Part shown: piece after piece, positions 53,101 to 62,000 of the stretch
How the letters are laid out: each line of letters opens with the position of its first letter
Position numbering within the stretch: position 1 is the first letter of the stretch
Position numbers and translations under genes: made by a program
The notes under the pieces: generated by a model
The model's input: the letters and a program-made list of their open reading frames with translations, nothing else
Database searches by the model: none
Told to the model about the DNA's origin: nothing
NCBI GenBank assembly: GCA_025358395.1
Contig: JANYJT010000030.1
Coordinates: 1 to 64,000, forward strand
DNA length: 64,000 nucleotides
Direction of reading: 5' to 3'
From: Bacteroidia bacterium
GTDB lineage: Bacteria; Bacteroidota; Bacteroidia; Bacteroidales; Prolixibacteraceae

Positions 53101-56060
53101 TTGGGAAATGCCTTGTAATCGACCTTGCCATTCTGGTTCAGCGGGAACTCATCCAGTCTTATAAAATATTTTGGGACCATGTATTCGGGAAGTTCTTTAC
53201 CCAACTTCCTTTTCAAATCTTCTGTTCCGATTTCATTGTCACACGTATAATACAGCGCCAATTGTTTCTGATCTTCCTCCTGAATCACAAGAATTTTTGA
53301 ATGGATAATTCCTTCATATCTTGAGGTTACATTTTCGATTTCGCCTGTTTCAATCCGGTAACCCCTGATCTTTAGCTGATCATCTATCCGGCCAACAAAA
53401 TGGATATTTCCCTCTATGTCCCAAAAACCTATATCTCCAGATCTGTATAACTTTTCCTGAGAGATGGAAGGAAGAATGACAAATTTCTCTTTGTTCAGAT
53501 CGGGTCTGTTGACATAGCCCCGCGACAATCCATCTCCACCGATATACAATTCACCCGGGATCCCAAACGGACATAAATTGCCTTGCGGATCGACGATAAA
53601 AACCGTAGTATTGGAGATCGGTTTTCCGATAGGGATAGTTTCCTGAAACACTCCTTTCACGGAATAACAAGCTGTAAATGTTGTATTTTCTGTGGGTCCG
53701 TATCCGTTGAACAAACTCACATCAGGGTACAATTCGACGAATTTGTTTGACGTTGTGACGGGCAATTTATCGCCACCCACTCCGACTTCATCTAATCCTT
53801 CAAACAATTTCAGGCCATGTTGAATGTCAGCTTCAACCATGCGGACGAATAGTCCGGTAGGAAAAAATACTCTATTAATTTTATAGGTTGAAAGATAGCT
53901 TTTCAGCATTTCCGGATCGAGATAATCCTCCGAATTTTCAAAATACAAGGTTCCGCCATTGAGCAAGGCTCCCCAAATATCCCACGTCGTTGCATCAAAG
54001 GAGATGGAAGAGGTCGAAAAAAGTCTCACCGAATCATCAAATCTGGTATAATTTGTATTTCTGACCAGTCTGATCACCGATTTCTCTTCAATCAAACTGC
54101 CTTTGGGTTTACCAGTCGAGCCGGATGTGTATAAAATATAGGCCAGGTTTGAGGACGTTTTCCCACATTTGATGTTACCGGAGCCTACGGGAAGAGAAAA
54201 AAGGCTTTCATTTATTCGAATCACCGAAGGCGCAGCGTAAATATTACGGCTCGTTTCAATATCAGAGAAAACGATCCTGGCATTTACATCATTGAGAATG
54301 ACATTTATCCGCTCCAGCGGCATTTTGATATCAATTGGAAGATAAGCTCCGCCTGCTTTCAATACGGCCAAAATGGCGATGATCAATTCGTGCGACCTGT
54401 CCATCAGCAGAACCACCGGCTCATCAAGCTTTAAATCAAAATCGTGCACTAAGTGATGGGCCAAAGAATTGGCTTTTTCATTCAAATCTCTATAGCAGAG
54501 CGGCTTTCCCTGATAAACAACAGCAGGCTTGTCGGGGAATTCTTCTGCCATCTCTTCAAACAATCCGGCAATAGTACTCTCTTTTGGATAGTAACAGGTC
54601 GTATCATTGAACACTTTCAGAATCTGCTCTTTCTCGGTAGCTGAGATAATTTCCAGTTTGCCAATTGTCAAATCAGGTGCCGTCAATATATTTTTCAGCA
54701 AGACAAGTAAATGCCCGGCGAGTCTTTCAATTCTTTCATGACCGTACAAATCCGGATTGTAAATGATGCCTAGCTTCATCCTATCGGAGGATTCTTCAAA
54801 ATTAAAATGCAGGTCGAATTTGCTGAATGTGATTTCAGGCTTCATTACGGTCGACTTGATTCCATTCAATCTGATGGAATCCGAATCCGCCTCCTGAAGT
54901 GACAGTACAATTTCGAAGAGTGGATTTCTGCTGGTATCCCGTTCCAGATTTAGATCTTCCACAAGCAAATCGAATGGATAAACCTGATGATCGTACGCTT
55001 CGATGCAGTTGTGCCTGACTATCTTCAAAAATTCACTGTAACTCAAAGTGCTGTCAACCTGATTCCGAAGCGGAATGGTATTCACATAAAAACCTATCTG
55101 GTCTTCCAGATCCCTTTGTTCCCTTCCGGCAATGGGTGAACCAACGAGGATATCCGACTTTCCGGTATACTTATTCAACAAAATAGTCACTGCCGACACG
55201 ATGAACATAAAAAGACTGACATTCCCCTGCCGGCAATGATTTTTTATGTCGAGATGAAGTTCTTTCCCAAACTCAATTTCATATAGCTGTCCGTTAAAAG
55301 TTTTGTGAAAAGGCCTTGAAAAATCTGAAGGCAATTCCAATACTTGAATCTCTCCGGCCAATTTATTCATCCAATACGACCGATGAGATGCAGAGTCCTC
55401 TTCTTTCAATATTTGAAGGTGTCTGTACACATAGTCTTTGTACTGAATTTTCAAGGGTTCCAGCGGAGAACTTTCACCGGCACAAAATGAGTTGTACAAA
55501 GTGGTTAATTCTGAAATTAATACACCGATCGACCATCCATCACTGATGATATGGTGCATGTTGAACAGAAGCAGATGTTTCGATTCATCCAATTTCAGTA
55601 TCCGGCAAAGTAGCAGCGGTCCTTTGGAAAGATCAAAACAACGCTTGGATTCCTCAGCCAAAAAATGAAGCACTTTTTCATCTTTGTCCGCAGCATCACA
55701 TAAATCGACCTTCTCAACTTTAAAATCAACCTCGTCAAATATTTTCTGATAGGGAATTCCATCCGTTTCGACAAAACAGGTGCGGAGAATTTCATGCCTC
55801 CTTACAATTTCTTTGAACGCATTTTCCAGCGCTTCAAAATTCAAATTTCCTTCAAGGAGGATTGCCCCGGGCAGATTATAAGCCGGCGATTGATCCATCT
55901 TGTCAATAAACCAAAGCCTTCTTTGCGCAAAAGAGGAGGGCGCCATCGAATATTTTGATTTATTGCCCGACAAGACTCCGAGTTGCCTCAACTCCTCCAG
56001 AGCAGTAAGATCTCCGGCCAAAGCCCTTTGCTTTAATTCTTTCAGATTATTCTTCATCAT
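38076..56060 (-). CDS. NRPS-PKS hybrid megasynthase, four NRPS modules plus one AT-less PKS module, ending in TE
   Basis: About 5994 residues; the start is one of two adjacent ATGs (56060, 56057), overlapping the upstream synthetase stop by 11-14 bp. Order with rough residues: C 34-473, A 490-983, PCP (Ser ~1033); C 1087-1527, A 1543-2050, PCP (~2100); KS 2158-2587, DH ~2790-3063, KR ~3063-3540, ACP (~3595); C 3653-4093, A 4105-4580, PCP (~4637); C 4690-5140, A 5153-5647, PCP (~5701); TE 5753-5953 (GHSAGG, GGHMDML). Condensation motifs are HHIISDG, HHIICDG, HHIIMDA and HHIVLDE. Hand-aligned A codes (GrsA numbering): DAWVGGGTFK (Val-like), DLWTIGMIHK (Thr-like), DIFNNGLTYK (Ala/Gly-like), DVQLISQVVK (Pro-like). 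No epimerase or methyltransferase domain was found. It elongates the chain from the upstream protein and releases it. Confidence 0.93.
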   Translation of the reverse strand: MMKNNLKELKQRALAGDLTALEELRQLGVLSGNKSKYSMAPSSFAQRRLWFIDKMDQSPAYNLPGAILLEGNLNFEALENAFKEIVRRHEILRTCFVETDGIPYQKIFDEVDFKVEKVDLCDAADKDEKVLHFLAEESKRCFDLSKGPLLLCRILKLDESKHLLLFNMHHIISDGWSIGVLISELTTLYNSFCAGESSPLEPLKIQYKDYVYRHLQILKEEDSASHRSYWMNKLAGEIQVLELPSDFSRPFHKTFNGQLYEIEFGKELHLDIKNHCRQGNVSLFMFIVSAVTILLNKYTGKSDILVGSPIAGREQRDLEDQIGFYVNTIPLRNQVDSTLSYSEFLKIVRHNCIEAYDHQVYPFDLLVEDLNLERDTSRNPLFEIVLSLQEADSDSIRLNGIKSTVMKPEITFSKFDLHFNFEESSDRMKLGIIYNPDLYGHERIERLAGHLLVLLKNILTAPDLTIGKLEIISATEKEQILKVFNDTTCYYPKESTIAGLFEEMAEEFPDKPAVVYQGKPLCYRDLNEKANSLAHHLVHDFDLKLDEPVVLLMDRSHELIIAILAVLKAGGAYLPIDIKMPLERINVILNDVNARIVFSDIETSRNIYAAPSVIRINESLFSLPVGSGNIKCGKTSSNLAYILYTSGSTGKPKGSLIEEKSVIRLVRNTNYTRFDDSVRLFSTSSISFDATTWDIWGALLNGGTLYFENSEDYLDPEMLKSYLSTYKINRVFFPTGLFVRMVEADIQHGLKLFEGLDEVGVGGDKLPVTTSNKFVELYPDVSLFNGYGPTENTTFTACYSVKGVFQETIPIGKPISNTTVFIVDPQGNLCPFGIPGELYIGGDGLSRGYVNRPDLNKEKFVILPSISQEKLYRSGDIGFWDIEGNIHFVGRIDDQLKIRGYRIETGEIENVTSRYEGIIHSKILVIQEEDQKQLALYYTCDNEIGTEDLKRKLGKELPEYMVPKYFIRLDEFPLNQNGKVDYKAFPKPEINSAQIERISDSISQIVRKLEKIFETILNVQNISASDNFFVLGGHSLKAIRAVSAIQKELSVKVNLKEFFSNPTIQSLEEIIRNKKRESLGVIPVIPEASYYLLSHAQKRLWVLDKIEKSKSTYNIPLAVTIYEEIDPDALQQAFDEMVQKHESLRTIFIEENGDPYQKIVSGLQIPVSFQDFSGESDPGKSTLDYVVAEAHRPFILSEYPLVRLAVVKTAARKQVLFLNIHHIICDGWSLNIMVDELFGGYKRRLEKAESPVVMPQIQYKDYSYWLNERINNPESNADRAYWLEKLKGEITPLDIPTDFRRPVVKTYQGNSNYYSFSKEMKKNLDTFNIEKRSSLFMTLVAAIKVLLNKYSGKEDIIIGTPVAGRDHPDLENQIGYYVNTLALRDHVSPQKTFAELLAEVKRTATDGYTHQMYPFDKLVEEIKLPRDTSRSPLFDVMVVLQNFDISYREVFKRIESYQIPMNMSKFDLTFNFSDTGENLDLLIEYNTQLYKKERIDQIASHLFVLLETVMVNPAQELLAINVIGKEEQENLLRNYNDTSAAYPHDKTIVQLVEATVDQYPSNPAVVYKEKVLTYAELNRRTNILAHFLLENFTISSGEAIGVLVPPSDNTIVILLAILKAGGAYVPIDSEYPDERIKHILSDSKTNIFITQNEHAGRLNRLVEETGVECTILDFDELPGKYGLDESNPVGINSNPDTTAYIIFTSGSTGKPKGCPISHRNLVRLFINEKCNYDFNSSDVWIMAHSYCFDLSVWEMYGAFLFGGKIIVPDRSEVRDISAFVRLVHDHGITILTQTPGAFYKFIDTALESKFRKTLSIRYVIFGGEKLNPAKLANWIKAYPPGKVKLVNMYGITETTIHVTYHLITEEEIVNADGSSNVGVPLPETKVYILDNQRMLTPIGIYGEIYVAGTGLSKGYLNRPELTAERFIPNPYDPAEILYKSGDIARWIYDGTMEYLDRCDNQVQIRGFRVEMTEIELQLRQYPGIVDAVVVANDKEGTKELAAYLVSDNDLMISKLKSFLLATLPDYMIPSHFIQIEKIPLTPNGKLDKKSLPPAIQNIASGAIFAKPVSEVEVSLLELWQEVLSTESISIHDNFFDLGGNSILLVKLYGKINALYPDVLELTDLFSKSKISEQAGFISQKMEVSPETVKSGVELAESSMRLHDMAVVGMASRIGDCETPDEFWKDLCMGVDFIGGMPSSRIPDIKALAEKYGVKPDALKFREYCYLPEVDKFDHGFFKLSPSEASLIDPGQRMFMETACHALEDAGYGGNKLSGSRTGIFIGASDHLGEYARFIEHSDNRDPNLLLVAQTPSILAGRLSYHLNLKGPALLVDSACSSSLVALHLACQSLREGKIDSALVGGVKLHLLPFDSDTRIEIDSSDSRAHSFDDSANGTGAGEGIIAIFIKPLEHALRDCDNIYAVIKGSEINQDGNSNGITAPNAGAQADAIENAWLDAGIDPTTVSFIETHGTATKLGDPIEIDGITKAFQRYTSERGICAIGAVKANIGHLDTAAGLAGFLKAVLSLKHRQLTPMVHFKTPNRNINFEGSAAFVNTDLKDWETTGMPLRCGVSSFGLSGTNCHVVLEEAPSQSIVSEKVKGPYLCTISSRSKGVLVDYARKIKHALYQHMDTAPENICYTLATGRGHHSYRIAIIFEDIAELIRKISQLLEMDFCSVEAEGIFYHYSKSVASNKKELTSGEITENDLHDLSFKINAEIKANSPDKELLKSIAQSYVKGCEILWEEFYRDPEPSKISLPGYPFEKKRCWVKLNDTKKVSVHQTSSYGQKYDGVFLNNCLIDTPSAVIYATTLNEGNWLLNEHRVMGMATLVGASYLQMAYEAGINHFGSPRLQFEDFYLLHPLTIEEGNDLEVLTTVNRVGDDLNVEVQSKLNDNNWRAYAKFRIGKGVDEIEAIDVSAIKTRTVNSREILPKEEDLTNEEIVRVSKKWNCLKRLYWNDSEILAELNVPEEDLDLASDYFLYPPLMDAALSCAIDESGFLPYSFGTVEVRKRATGKVFSYIKRHENGSSETRTFDIIISDEAGEVIVQLKNFLLRKVALQKQENYFHELVWKPWRVEPSKSQARGSVVVIYNQACNHELIANFKAIEGIILCEIVQDNFPEIFKAFQDKFPDKIIFVLPLNASFEKFYELEERLNITLYSAFKFAKYLITNISSRIDLLFVSENVCEISGNESQLNSLNHSVAGLGQVIQQESPNIHCRFLDIDQNTSVAEILDEINEGFTESYYFRAIRNGERFIREIRPVRLAEKKSNEFVMEEDGVYLITGGTGGIGLELAHFLAKQAGIKLALISRSEFPSRDKWDTLLAEQKEEKLCHKIEKIRAIEKEGADVCLYAADAGNYDELKSTIEKIRKDLGRIRGTIHAAGIAGDGFIFGKDFGTFRDVIRPKIQGTIFLSGLLKADKPDFFVMTSALTAIIPTSGQSDYTAANSFIDAYSSELNRSGMNAVSINLTSWKETGMAFDHGVVDDGIFKSISTADGVTAIGRIMRKNIQSIILGETELSEFDASAGMPFYAGKEMLAGKKRTVKLKFESEISKQIVLHGRESGEYSAFEKTIAQIWGTVLGYSELNISDNYYDLGGDSIHAIKINGLLEKNLKIQVTIGDLFNHLTISELAGFLESKAGIVDISQENDSAFQAILPVKKSRSYPVSSAQRRLYILDQLTKDKLNYHLPEVWSIKGKLRIDAFVSAFEKIIERHEILRTSFDFELDVPVQVVHDKVHFPIPFSHMTESQARDHIRGFVQPFDLGLAPLFRIEIIELAPDNHLVLFDSHHIIMDAFSIELLKKEIFCYYEGKEPEPLKIQYKDYASWQAGYYKSAEAKAKKSYWIRQFEGEIPLLNLPLDFPRSLNQATEAGVFTLCLDEKLTAEVKKLSAGQGISTFMILLGVYNIILHKYSGQEDIIIGVSSMGRDNEALSGLIGMFINNLPVRSFPHADSSISTFLQEVKEHAIMASANQDYPFDELIEDLKINRDLNRTPLFDVVFSYMNFALSEMQNGDLKVSDFKAETVVSSEYDLMLYGLEAEDKIYITIKYKKSLFKKESIERFAGHFSKTVEIVTSHSELKLSDINMLLPLEIERLMNFNLRYDAIFEKSDALDLLHDSFSKNQAKIALLCRNLSMSYQELNERANQLANYLQLELLVKPDDLIGIMTGRTETMIIAILGVLKSGAAYVGIDINYPEQRIDYILQDSRTKVLLTEKGIIEKGTLKTGSETMVVDLNGAPIARHNSHEPACISSFENLAYIIYTSGSTGNPKGVAITHKNLSVFLHFCLSEFKSTVCDVIYATASYCFDISVFEFIYPLITGKSIRILQSALEIPEYLGKDQNVLINLVPSSMLTIIEELERGGIQYLSAINMGGEQIPQALIDRLDCDCMEVRNLYGPSEDTTYTTIYRFSNQERKVLIGKPLSNTQIYIVDKNINLIPLGHAGEICISGDKLAKGYLYKEELTREKFIANPFGDGRLYKTGDLGRWTDSGDLEYLGRLDRQVKIRGFRIELGEIETNIRRFHGVEHTVVLAFEKDSTKDIVAYFAAHEEIDVSALKTYLGKIMPAYMIPLYFVQIGNIPLTPNGKVDVKALPDPELFLKDSNSSEIEVLSPVELSLAEIWKNVLGIESVSKNSSFFDLGGHSLKAMRLLSQINREFRSGFLLSDIFENQTITQLSQLIVSSMAYETPAIMPLQKADYYDVSHAQHRLWILDRVEKNSIVYNIPIVYHIQSAIDVKSLQQSFYSIIRKYESLRTYFVEIDGEAKQRILDEYEFAIEVIEIKVVSNMVSDSKELIHKTITAPFNLTDAPLIKVVLLKDSVKEDYILIINIHHIVLDEWSVNILADNLNLFYDHYSGKKLIADEHYFLPSSIQYKEYANWHNQQIVVNRDRANSHKEYWLKMFGEPVPCPDLPTDFQRPKVQTFEGKTESFKLLPDLSEGLRRLGAENDATLFIASLALFNILFFRYTKQNDIVIGTPVANRDHPDIQDQIGFFLNTLALRNQSDPAESFKSFLNTVKKNTLGAFGHQLYPFDMLVDDLQLPRDRSRSPLFDVMLISQTPMENGIKTLSGLGMKTIELEYPVSKFDLSISYYDDGNSIGYFFEYNTALFKKDRIVNMFNHFATLLESVLANVEAPISKLNIIPDGEMAMLMDRSFGPKVPVVHDSIVGLIEKTSMEFKETIAVVNKRERLSFGEVNSRANQLANYLIDEEKIRPEDRICVMLDRSEWSVIAMLAILKSGAVFVPVDSNYPQSRIDFILRDSGAEILITTDEFKKLPSFDGVKIIPIEEIRDRISGFDIENVTVMSLVDSQSTAYVIYTSGSTGEPKGVLGTHKCLLNLVEWQSGVIESGLKSLQYAPHNFDVSVQEILFSLASAGTLYLIDNETRYKMSAIAGMIEKEGIAILTMPYSALNLFLGELENIDQLKSIKHLITSGEQPFFNPTLSKLLKAYPEIQFHNQYGPSETHVVTSYVLSGSSEEQPNKIPIGRPINNTQILLLDNRMELVPTGIAGDLYIGGFNVANGYLNKTDLTNDRFIQNPFGKGKLYKSGDVARWNHNGELEFLGREDGQVKVRGYRVELGEIESCMLNYPDLREAAVKLIDDGENNEIAAYFTSNEEIEISRLKEFLVSRLPGYMVPGYFVKLDQFPHTASGKIDVRMLPIPDAADHSQLSGFVEPEGETEIAIAEVWSEILNRENIGSTDNFFETGGNSIKAIKVMSRIQKRLGKKTFLNLIFQHPTIREMAEIIVGMEDRLKNMDIEYIVLNQEQERKIFFLPPGIGYSFAYMEYAKYFEELAVYGLNFVETSDPAKSMADLLTTIQPEGAFYLFGHSAGGNMAFDVAIELQNRGRELGGLILLDSYRQLEVIAWSQEEYMNDAVLYIEQNHAEFLDEEIKEAALLKIAAYRKYLNSRAEDKFVNCPIIQIEASDEITNFSKNISRSAWGELTTRFDVFEGSGGHMDMLKQPNLERNALLTKKLFDELYDENEMRTLTGNINDNLSFSKKGV
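45200..49590 (-). other. PKS module KS-DH-KR-ACP without acyltransferase, inside the hybrid megasynthase
   Basis: KS: active Cys in DSACSSSLVALHL (codon 49056-49058), His in IETHGTATKLGDP and VKANIGHLDTAAG. After the KS comes a ~200-residue linker (ISSRSKGVLVDYARK, LATGRGHHSYRIA) and then, with no AT domain or GHSxG site, a DH (EHRVMGMATLVGA, Asp in YPPLMDAALS). The KR has GGTGGIGLELA and the Ser/Tyr pair in FVMTSAL and QSDYTAANSF. The ACP has DLGGDSIHAIKI. Malonyl must be supplied in trans. KR plus DH predict an alpha,beta double bond. Confidence 0.88.
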
Positions 56061-59000
56061 CCTCAAACTGTATATTGGACAATAGTTCCAGCTCATCATC
56101 CGACACCGGAACAATTAATTTTACCTCTTCCTCTTTCGTAACAATAGATTTTCTGCTTTCAAGCTGCGCCTTCACTTTTTCCGAAATATCAAGTAGAACG
56201 GGTGTATAGAATATTTCCTTCAAGGCAATATCGACATTCAATTCTTTCTGAATTTGAGATATCAGCCTGACAGCATTTAAACTATGACCTCCTATTTCAA
56301 AGAAATTATCACCCAGACCGATGCCTTCTTTCTTCAGGATGTTAGTGCAAATACGAAGAATTAAAAATTCAATTTCATCTTTTGCTTCCCTAAATTTCTC
56401 CTCCTTAACACCTACCGGATCAGGCAAAAACTTTTTATTCGCTTTTCCATTGACAGAAAGAGGAATTTTCTCGAGCTGTATAAAATAAGCAGGAACCATG
56501 TACTTTGGCAGAAAACTGGTCAGATGATTTTTAAGGGCTATCGCTTCAATGGCCTGATCCGAAGTAAAATAAGCCACCAATTCGCTGTTGCCATTCTTTC
56601 CAAAAAGCGTCACTGCACAATCATTGATCTCTTTTACCTCGCGAAGCTTCTTTTCTATTTCCTGCAATTCAACCCTGTACCCCCGAATCTTAACCTGTTC
56701 ATCCAGTCTACCCAGAAATTCGATGTTCCCATCCTCGTCTGTCCTTCCGATATCTCCTGTTTTATAGATGCGGACTCCTTCAAGCAAAGGGAATTGAACA
56801 AATTTCTCATTCGTCTTCGCAGGGTCGTTCAAATATTGACGCGCCAACCCTTTCCCCGCGATACATATTTCGCCCGGAATACCTGTCGCACATAGATTCA
56901 TCCATTTATCCAGAATATAAATTTGTGTATTGAGCAAAGGCTTTCCAATGGGTGCAATATCAGGGCTCACATCCAGCCTATCCGGATCAAACCTGTAACT
57001 GGTCGACTCTACGCAGCACTCTGTCGGACCGTAAAAATTGGTCAAGTGTATTTCTTTGTTCCGGGGAAAACTGTAAAAATTCTTTACCAATTTAATTGGC
57101 AATGCTTCAGATCCAATAAATACCTCCTTTAAATCAGGCTTACTAATTTCGGAAAACCCTTCTTCCAACATCGCAGCAAAAAGAGAAGGTGTAAGGTCAA
57201 TGATATTGATCTCATTTTCCACAACATACTTTATAATTTCTCTGGGATCCAGCCTTCTATCACTGCTTAATAAATGAAGCGTATTCCCATGGCAAAGGGT
57301 GGCGAATATTTGTTTGAGGGAAACATCGAAGGCAAAGGAACTGATCATCAACTCTCTCCGAACTTCATCATTGCACACATAAATGTTATTATTCAGAGAT
57401 GACATCAGGTTAGACAAAGATTCATGTTCTACCATGACTCCTTTGGGTACTCCGGTGGTGCCCGAAGTATAAATCACATAGGCCAGGTTGTTATGTTCAA
57501 TAATATTCACAGGTGAAGACTCATCCTCAATGCGCAATTCACTTACATCCATTATTAATATTTCTCCACTAAAAAAATCCTTCTCATTCCTCTTTGGAGA
57601 GAGTAAAGAGTTGTCGACCAAAACTGCTTTTGAGCAACTGTCCTTAAGTATATATGCGATTCTTTCGATTGGGGTATCCGGCATAACAGGAAGATAACCG
57701 GCTCCCGTTTTCATCACCCCAAGAAGTGATGCTATTGCCAGGATAGGATCCTCCACAACGACCGCTACTACCTGATCTTTCGTTGGAGACACTTGGTCTA
57801 TCAGACTGTTTGCAATTCTGTTCGACAATCGGTCTAACGCTCCATAGGAAATTTCCTTGCCTTCATAAACCAGTGCCATACTGCTTTCGCACGCCCTGAC
57901 CTGTTGATTAAAAAGTTCTATTACGTTGCTCTTTAAATTCAGGGGAAAGCTTCTGTTATTGAACTTATAAAGTAGTTTTTCCTTTTCTTCGGCAGGTGTT
58001 ATCTCAAGATTCTTAATTTTTTCATTGGGATGCGAGATGATACTCTCCAACAATTTTTCAAAATGAACCGACATTCTTTGAATTCGTTCCTTCCGAAATA
58101 AGGAAGTGTTGTATTCTATGGCAAAATCAATTTTTCCATCCGTTTCATCAAAAAGAAATGTCAGATCGAACATACTTCTTGTAATACGGAAATCAATCCC
58201 TTCAGCTTCTATCCCATTAAAATTCAACTTCATCCCCATGGCATTCTTTACCATCCAAACGACCATTACATCAAAAAGCGGATTTCTGTTCTGAATTCTT
58301 TCCACATCCAGCTCATCAACCAGCCTGTCAAAAGGATATATCTGATTGTCAAACGCTCCGGTAAGATTGTCCTTGACTTTTAACAATATCTCCTGAAAAG
58401 TATTTTCCGGATTGATTTCGTTGCGTAGAACAAGCGTATTGATAAAAAAACCAACCTGATTTTCGGTGTCGTAATGTTGCCGGCCGGCTACAGGAGCACC
58501 CACCATTATATCTTCATCTCCCGAATACTTATGCAACAATATATAAACGGCTGAAAGCAGAGTCATGTATAAACTGGCATTCAGACAACTCCCAATTCCC
58601 TTTAAGGCAATGGCATGAGCATCGTTAATAGTACTTTGAAGCAGGTCTCCATCCATTGTGAAGGAGTCGGATCTGCTGAAATCGGCGGGCAAGTTTAACT
58701 GCGGACGCGGATTACTTAATTTTTGCTTCCAATAATCCTTATTCATTCCCAGGGATTCTTCGCTAAGAATCTTATTCTGCCAGCTGGCGTAATCTTTGTA
58801 TTGAATTCTGAGTGGAGGAAATGGATCTCCTAAATTGTTTATTATTGAGTCGTAATAAATTTGAACTTCATTTAACATGACCTCTATGGACCAGCCATCA
58901 CAGATGATATGGTGCATGTTGAAAAGGAATAAATAATTATCCTCTGACAAATAAACCAGTTTGATTTTCAGCAAGGGAACTTTTGAAAGATCAAATTCGT

Positions 59001-62000
59001 GCTTAAAATATTCAACTGCAATATCCTTTAGAATTTTTTTATCCCAGTAAATGCCTGGATTTTCCGACCTCTCAATCTCGAAATCAATGGTTTCAGCTAT
59101 TTTTTGAAATGGCTCCCCATCAATTTCTATGAAGTATGTTCTAAGTGACTCATGCCTTTGAATGATCGCCTTGAAAACTTTTTCCAGTACCTGAACATCA
59201 ATTTTTCCTTTGAAGTGTAAGGCTGCAGGAAGGTTGTAAAGAGAATTATGACCCTCGAGTTTGGAAAGAAACCATAACCTGCGCTGTGAATGAGATAGTG
59301 GATAATGGGCACTTTTCTCTAATTTCTCAATGGGTTTGAAATGTGAAGGATTCTTACTAATCAGCAATTTTGCCAGCGATGAAACCGTGGCATGCTTAAA
59401 CACTTCCCAAATATTTATTTCGACATTAAACTCCTTGTGAATCCTGGAGACAAGTCGGATTGCAATTAGACTATGTCCACCGAGTTTGAAGAAATTATCA
59501 TTCACATGAACATGGTCAACGTTTAACAGTTCCTTCCAGATATAGCAAAGTTTTTGCTCAAGCATATCAGCCGGAGTCCCGGCATTTGCTTCCAGAACTT
59601 TTTCTTTGACCGGGATTGGAAGTGACTTCTTGTCCACCTTGCCATTCGCGGTAACAGGAAAATTTCCCATTTGCATGAAATAGGACGGGATCATATAATC
59701 GGGCAAATGAACTGATAGGAACTGCTTCAAATCCTCACTCTCAATTTTTTCATTGGACGTAAAATAGGCAGCAATCTCAGTGGTGTTTCCCTCTCCAAGC
59801 GACACGACAGCTGCTGAATTAATGGTATCGTAATTTTTCAGACAATTTTCAATTTCTGTCAACTCGATCCGAAATCCGCGTAACTTTATCTGATCGTCCG
59901 ACCTCCCGGAAAGAACAATGTTTCCATCTTCCAAAAAACGTCCAACATCCCCCGATTTGTATATTCCTTTGTTTCCTGACAGATTTACTTCAAAAAATTT
60001 CATTTCTGTCAATTCCGGATTGTTCAAATACCCTCTTGCAACACCTTCTCCGGCGATAAAAATCTCACCATTTATGCCAATCGGTACTTGAGAAAGTCCG
60101 GAGTCAAGTATATAAACCATCACATTGTCGATCGGCCGACCGATCGGCATGGAACTCAGAGCCGAACTGATTCCACGGATGGATTCCTTGGTAATACTAT
60201 AACTTGTGGAGACATCGCAGCATTCGGTCGGACCGTATACATTGGAAATAATTGGCGGATTCGTTGCGATTTTGTCATAGAATGATCTGACTGTTTGATG
60301 CATGAGCTGCTGACCTCCAATGACAAATCTGTCGGGCAGATAGGTTTGAATTTCGCGATTTAGCTCCTCAGCAATTATTTCCAAATGAACAGGGGTTCCA
60401 TCTGTGACAGTTATGAAATGATCCTTGTAATAATCCAATAACTTCCTTCCACTGACTTTTGTCTCATCAGGTACAATGTCGAGACAATGTCCAAATGACA
60501 GGGCATAAAAAATTTGTTTAACGGATGCATCAAAAACAAATGGAGAAATCAGGGCTATGTTTAGAGGAGTTTCACATCGACCATAAATCGCTTCCGACAA
60601 GCCCATAACAAGATTGAAAAGACTCCGGTGTTCGATCATTACCCCTTTCGGAGTACCCGTAGATCCTGAAGTATAAAGGACATAAGCCAGACTGGAATGC
60701 TCTACCTCTACTGCCGGATTCTTATGACAAGGATTAGAAATCCTGCTGATATCTAGAAGGGAAATCTCCTTGTCCGGGGAAGAATTGGCATCTTTCAGTA
60801 ACGCGTCTGCCTGCAGGAACATGCTGCTATCCGTTAGTAACATTTTAGCCCGACTGTCTGAAAGCATAAATTTTATCCGTTCAGGAGGCAAGTCATTACC
60901 AATAGGCAGGTAAGCTGCTCCTGCTTTGAGTATTCCTATAATGCCTGTCATCATCAGTTCTGAACGTGGTGCCAGAATCGCAATGATGTCATCAGGAACA
61001 ATCTGAATGCGGCTTAGAATAACATTGGCAACTTCATTCGCTCTTTGATCCAATTGTTTGTATGACAATTTTAGTCCATTAAATACCAGAGCCGTATGAT
61101 CAGGAGAAGCGAGAACCCTTTCATCGAAAAGAGCAAGAACCGTTTTCTTTTCGCGATGGACGATTGCGCCTTCAGACATGTCAAAAAGATGAGCCGACTC
61201 AGTCTGATCCACAATTTCTATCTCTTTGATACTTACATCAGGATAGCACACGGCTTTTGCGATAATATTTTTCAAGTGCCTGGCCATTCTTTCTATTCGC
61301 ATAGAGTCGAACAGATTGGTGTTGTAACCGATAGTGAAATCGATTTTCTCTGGGCTTTCCGTAAAAGTAAATGTCAGATCAAACTTGCCGGCGGTAAAAT
61401 CCACTTTGAAGGAGGATGACTTTACGCCATTCAGATTTAATTCTGTTGTGTCTGTATTTTGAAGCTGAACCAGCACGTCAAACAAAGGTGCGCGTGAAGT
61501 GTCCCTTTCAAGATTTAAAAATGTGATGAGACTGTCAAAAGGATAATTGCTGTTTGAGAATGCTTCTGTCGACTGATTCTTCACGCTTAGCATAAATTCC
61601 CTAAAAGATTTTTCAACGTCAACGCAATTGCGCAGAGCGACAGTATTGAGGTAAACGCCTATCTGATTCTCGAGTTCCTGATGACTTCTGCCGGCAACCG
61701 GTGAACCTACGATGATCTCTTCATCTGATGTATATTTATGAAGTAAGATATTTACTGCAGTCAGCAATACCATGAATGGACTTACATTATTGACTTTCCC
61801 GAAAGCCACCAGCTTTTTGGAAAGCGAGGCATCAATCTCGCTGAAGATGTATTTTCCCTGGTAAGTTTTGATAGGTGGACGCACTCTGTCCGATGGCAGA
61901 TCCAGTACAGGAATACTGCCGGACAATATTTTCCGCCAATATTCCCTTTCCCTTAGGTATTGTGGGCTATCCAAAAGAGTCTGTTCAAAAACAGCATAAT

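Noticed and set aside
56061..56114. Upstream start for the hybrid synthetase at 56114
   Set aside because: The extra 18 residues only mirror the end of the upstream synthetase gene in another frame; the twin ATG at 56060/56057 precedes a normal start to the first C domain.
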